Positions 31,705-33,014 of a DNA stretch of 33,014 nt are shown here, piece by piece. Numbering within the stretch: the first letter of the stretch is position 1; every line of letters begins with the position of its first letter. The position numbers and the translations under genes are program-made. Under the pieces are notes generated by a model that searched no databases, had not been told where the DNA came from, and worked only from the letters and a program-made list of their open reading frames with translations. The stretch is from Flavobacteriaceae bacterium (GTDB lineage: Bacteria > Bacteroidota > Bacteroidia > UKL13-3): assembly GCA_025363675.1 (NCBI GenBank), contig JANYDJ010000083.1, positions 1 to 33,014 on the forward strand, written 5' to 3'.

Positions 31705-33014
31705 ATGAAAAAAATAATATATATATATTGCTTTACCTTTTTATTTAAGTTTGATATATTTGCCCAAGTTGGTATAGGTACGAATATTCCCGATAGCAGT
31801 TCAGTTCTGGAGTTGAAAAGCACCACAAAAGGGATGTTGGTACCACGCATGACCGCAGTTCAAAAAAACAATATCAATAAACCTCAAAATGGCTTACTTA
31901 TTTATCAAACAGATAGTATTATAGGTTTCAAATATTATACGGGTACCAAGTGGACAGATATACAAGATGCAGTAAACGGTTTGCCAACGGGTAAACAAGG
32001 CCAAACCCTGCGTTATAATGGGAGCAACTGGGTAGCAGATAGTTTGGTGTTTAATGATGGAACAGATATATATCTTTCAGGATATAATTATGATGCAAAA
32101 GGGCAGGTAATTATTAATTCCAAATCGGGGCAGTCATATATAGGCTCGGGTAGTGGCGATGTTTTTTTAAGCTATGGCAAAAGTTCCAATTTTAAACTTG
32201 GGTATAATACCAATGTATTAAATCAGCCCAAGCTCAATTTAGATTCAAATGGGAATATGGGTTTGGGCATTTCATTATATACAAATCCTTTGGAAAAATT
32301 AGAAGTAGGGGGCGGTATAAAATTGGGAACAACAAGTAATAGTAACCTTGGAACCCTTAGGTGGACGGGCACCAATTTGCAAGTATATAGTTATGGTGGT
32401 TGGAAATATTTAGATAGTACTATTAACTTATCATGGAATAAGTTGGGCAACTCGGGCATCAATTCTTATAATGATTATATAGGAACAAGTGATAGCCGTT
32501 CTTTGGTTTTCCGCACCAATAATATAGAACGTGTTCGTTTCGATTCGTTGGGAAAAGTTGGTATTGGCACCAATAATCCAAATACTTCTTTGCATATAGG
32601 TACAGGTAGCGATGCCAGTTTAAGTTCAGGGAGTGGGTATCTTATGACAGGAAGTATTAGTGCCTCCAATATTATAATAGATGATAATGAAATAATGGCC
32701 AGAAGTAATGGTGTAAAATCTATATTACATCTTCAAGCCGACGGTGGAGATTTGATTATGCATAATAATACCACTGGAAATAAATTTGTATTTACCGATG
32801 CTGGCGATATGGGTGTGGGCCAAACTACACCCGTTGAAAAATTGGATGTGGCTGGAGGAATACGATTAGGTAATACTGGAAACTCAAACCTTGGAACCCT
32901 TAGGTGGACGGGCACCAATTTGCAAGTATATAGTTATGGTGGTTGGAAATATATAGATAGTACCACCAATAACTCATGGAACAAAACTGGAAATTCGAGC
33001 ACTAGTATTACAAC
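31705..33014 (+). CDS. Large repetitive surface/fibre-like protein, 3' truncated
   Basis: The frame is open from ATG 31705 to the window edge (436 full codons). A signal peptide (MKKIIYIYCFTFLFKFDIFAQ) is followed by VGIGTNIPDSSSVLELKSTTKGMLVPRMT. This is the common opening of Bacteroidota surface proteins that resemble phage tail-fibre heads. Repeated modules follow: GNMGLGISLYTNPLEKLEV, GKVGIGTNNPNTSLHIG and GDMGVGQTTPVEKLDVAG. These G-(V/L/I)-G-(I/V)-G...P...L-x-(V/I) units are typical of trimeric fibre stalks, which often end in a self-cleaving peptidase domain; that end is not visible. A 77-bp DNA segment occurs twice in frame. T9SS or outer-membrane export is likely; function is unknown. 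Confidence 0.82.
   Translation, partial: MKKIIYIYCFTFLFKFDIFAQVGIGTNIPDSSSVLELKSTTKGMLVPRMTAVQKNNINKPQNGLLIYQTDSIIGFKYYTGTKWTDIQDAVNGLPTGKQGQTLRYNGSNWVADSLVFNDGTDIYLSGYNYDAKGQVIINSKSGQSYIGSGSGDVFLSYGKSSNFKLGYNTNVLNQPKLNLDSNGNMGLGISLYTNPLEKLEVGGGIKLGTTSNSNLGTLRWTGTNLQVYSYGGWKYLDSTINLSWNKLGNSGINSYNDYIGTSDSRSLVFRTNNIERVRFDSLGKVGIGTNNPNTSLHIGTGSDASLSSGSGYLMTGSISASNIIIDDNEIMARSNGVKSILHLQADGGDLIMHNNTTGNKFVFTDAGDMGVGQTTPVEKLDVAGGIRLGNTGNSNLGTLRWTGTNLQVYSYGGWKYIDSTTNNSWNKTGNSSTSIT
32344..32963 (+). repeat. Pair of near-identical 77-bp direct repeats within the fibre-like gene
   Basis: 32344-32420 and 32887-32963 are identical for 66 bp and differ at one base in 77. They are 543 bp (181 codons) apart, so in the same frame, and encode the module NLGTLRWTGTNLQVYSYGGWKY. 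Near-identity at the DNA level, including synonymous positions, suggests recent duplication or gene conversion. Confidence 0.9.

Overview
The window comes from an AT-rich Bacteroidota (Bacteroidetes) genome. Four things point there: C-terminal secretion signals of the type IX secretion system (T9SS) on at least three proteins; Bacteroidetes-type promoters (TTTG, about 19 bp, TAnnTTTG) in front of many genes; a beta-propeller sensor kinase (Reg_prop/Y_Y_Y) next to a NarL-type regulator; and the short C-terminal-Tyr prolyl-tRNA synthetase. I cannot place it below phylum level. No rRNA, tRNA, CRISPR array, prophage or insertion-sequence transposase was seen. It reads as ordinary chromosomal backbone with unusually repeat-rich intergenic DNA.

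Layout. 1-3.5 kb: the tail of a T9SS cargo gene, a repeat-filled spacer, a small membrane protein, a lipoprotein with a TonB-C-like tail, and kynurenine 3-monooxygenase. 3.5-7.1 kb (minus strand): rsgA and mannose-1-phosphate guanylyltransferase, overlapping as TAATG, then prolyl-tRNA synthetase. 7.2-12.1 kb (plus): a low-complexity lipoprotein, an OmpP1/FadL-like outer-membrane protein, glutamate dehydrogenase and phosphatidylserine decarboxylase. 12.1-16.6 kb (plus): an MsbA-like ABC exporter, a periplasmic thioredoxin-like protein, a GT4 glycosyltransferase overlapping it by 43 nt, and an unknown anchored protein, ending at a good terminator. 16.6-19.7 kb: two divergent T9SS cargo genes, one a CARDB/Omp28 thiol protein. 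19.9-24.4 kb (plus): AMP nucleosidase, uridine kinase and UvrA. 24.5-27.7 kb: a small ORF with a repeat-derived N-terminus, a membrane protein divergent from an HxlR regulator across a two-operator spacer, a four-helix membrane protein and a HEAT-repeat protein. 27.8-31.5 kb: a sensor kinase broken by one in-frame amber codon, and its response regulator. 31.7 kb to the end: the start of a large repetitive surface or fibre-like protein.

The most interesting structure lies between genes. At least six loci carry tandem arrays whose unit sequences differ but whose period is always 7 bp. Several touch a start or stop codon or a promoter box. In addition there are three copies of an 80-110 bp inverted-repeat (MITE-like) element, one element with GTCATTGCGAGGAG-type ends, and perfect hairpins that have been taken into the coding start of a small gene. 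Promoter boxes also indicate that several of the longest ORFs start too far upstream; corrected starts are used here.
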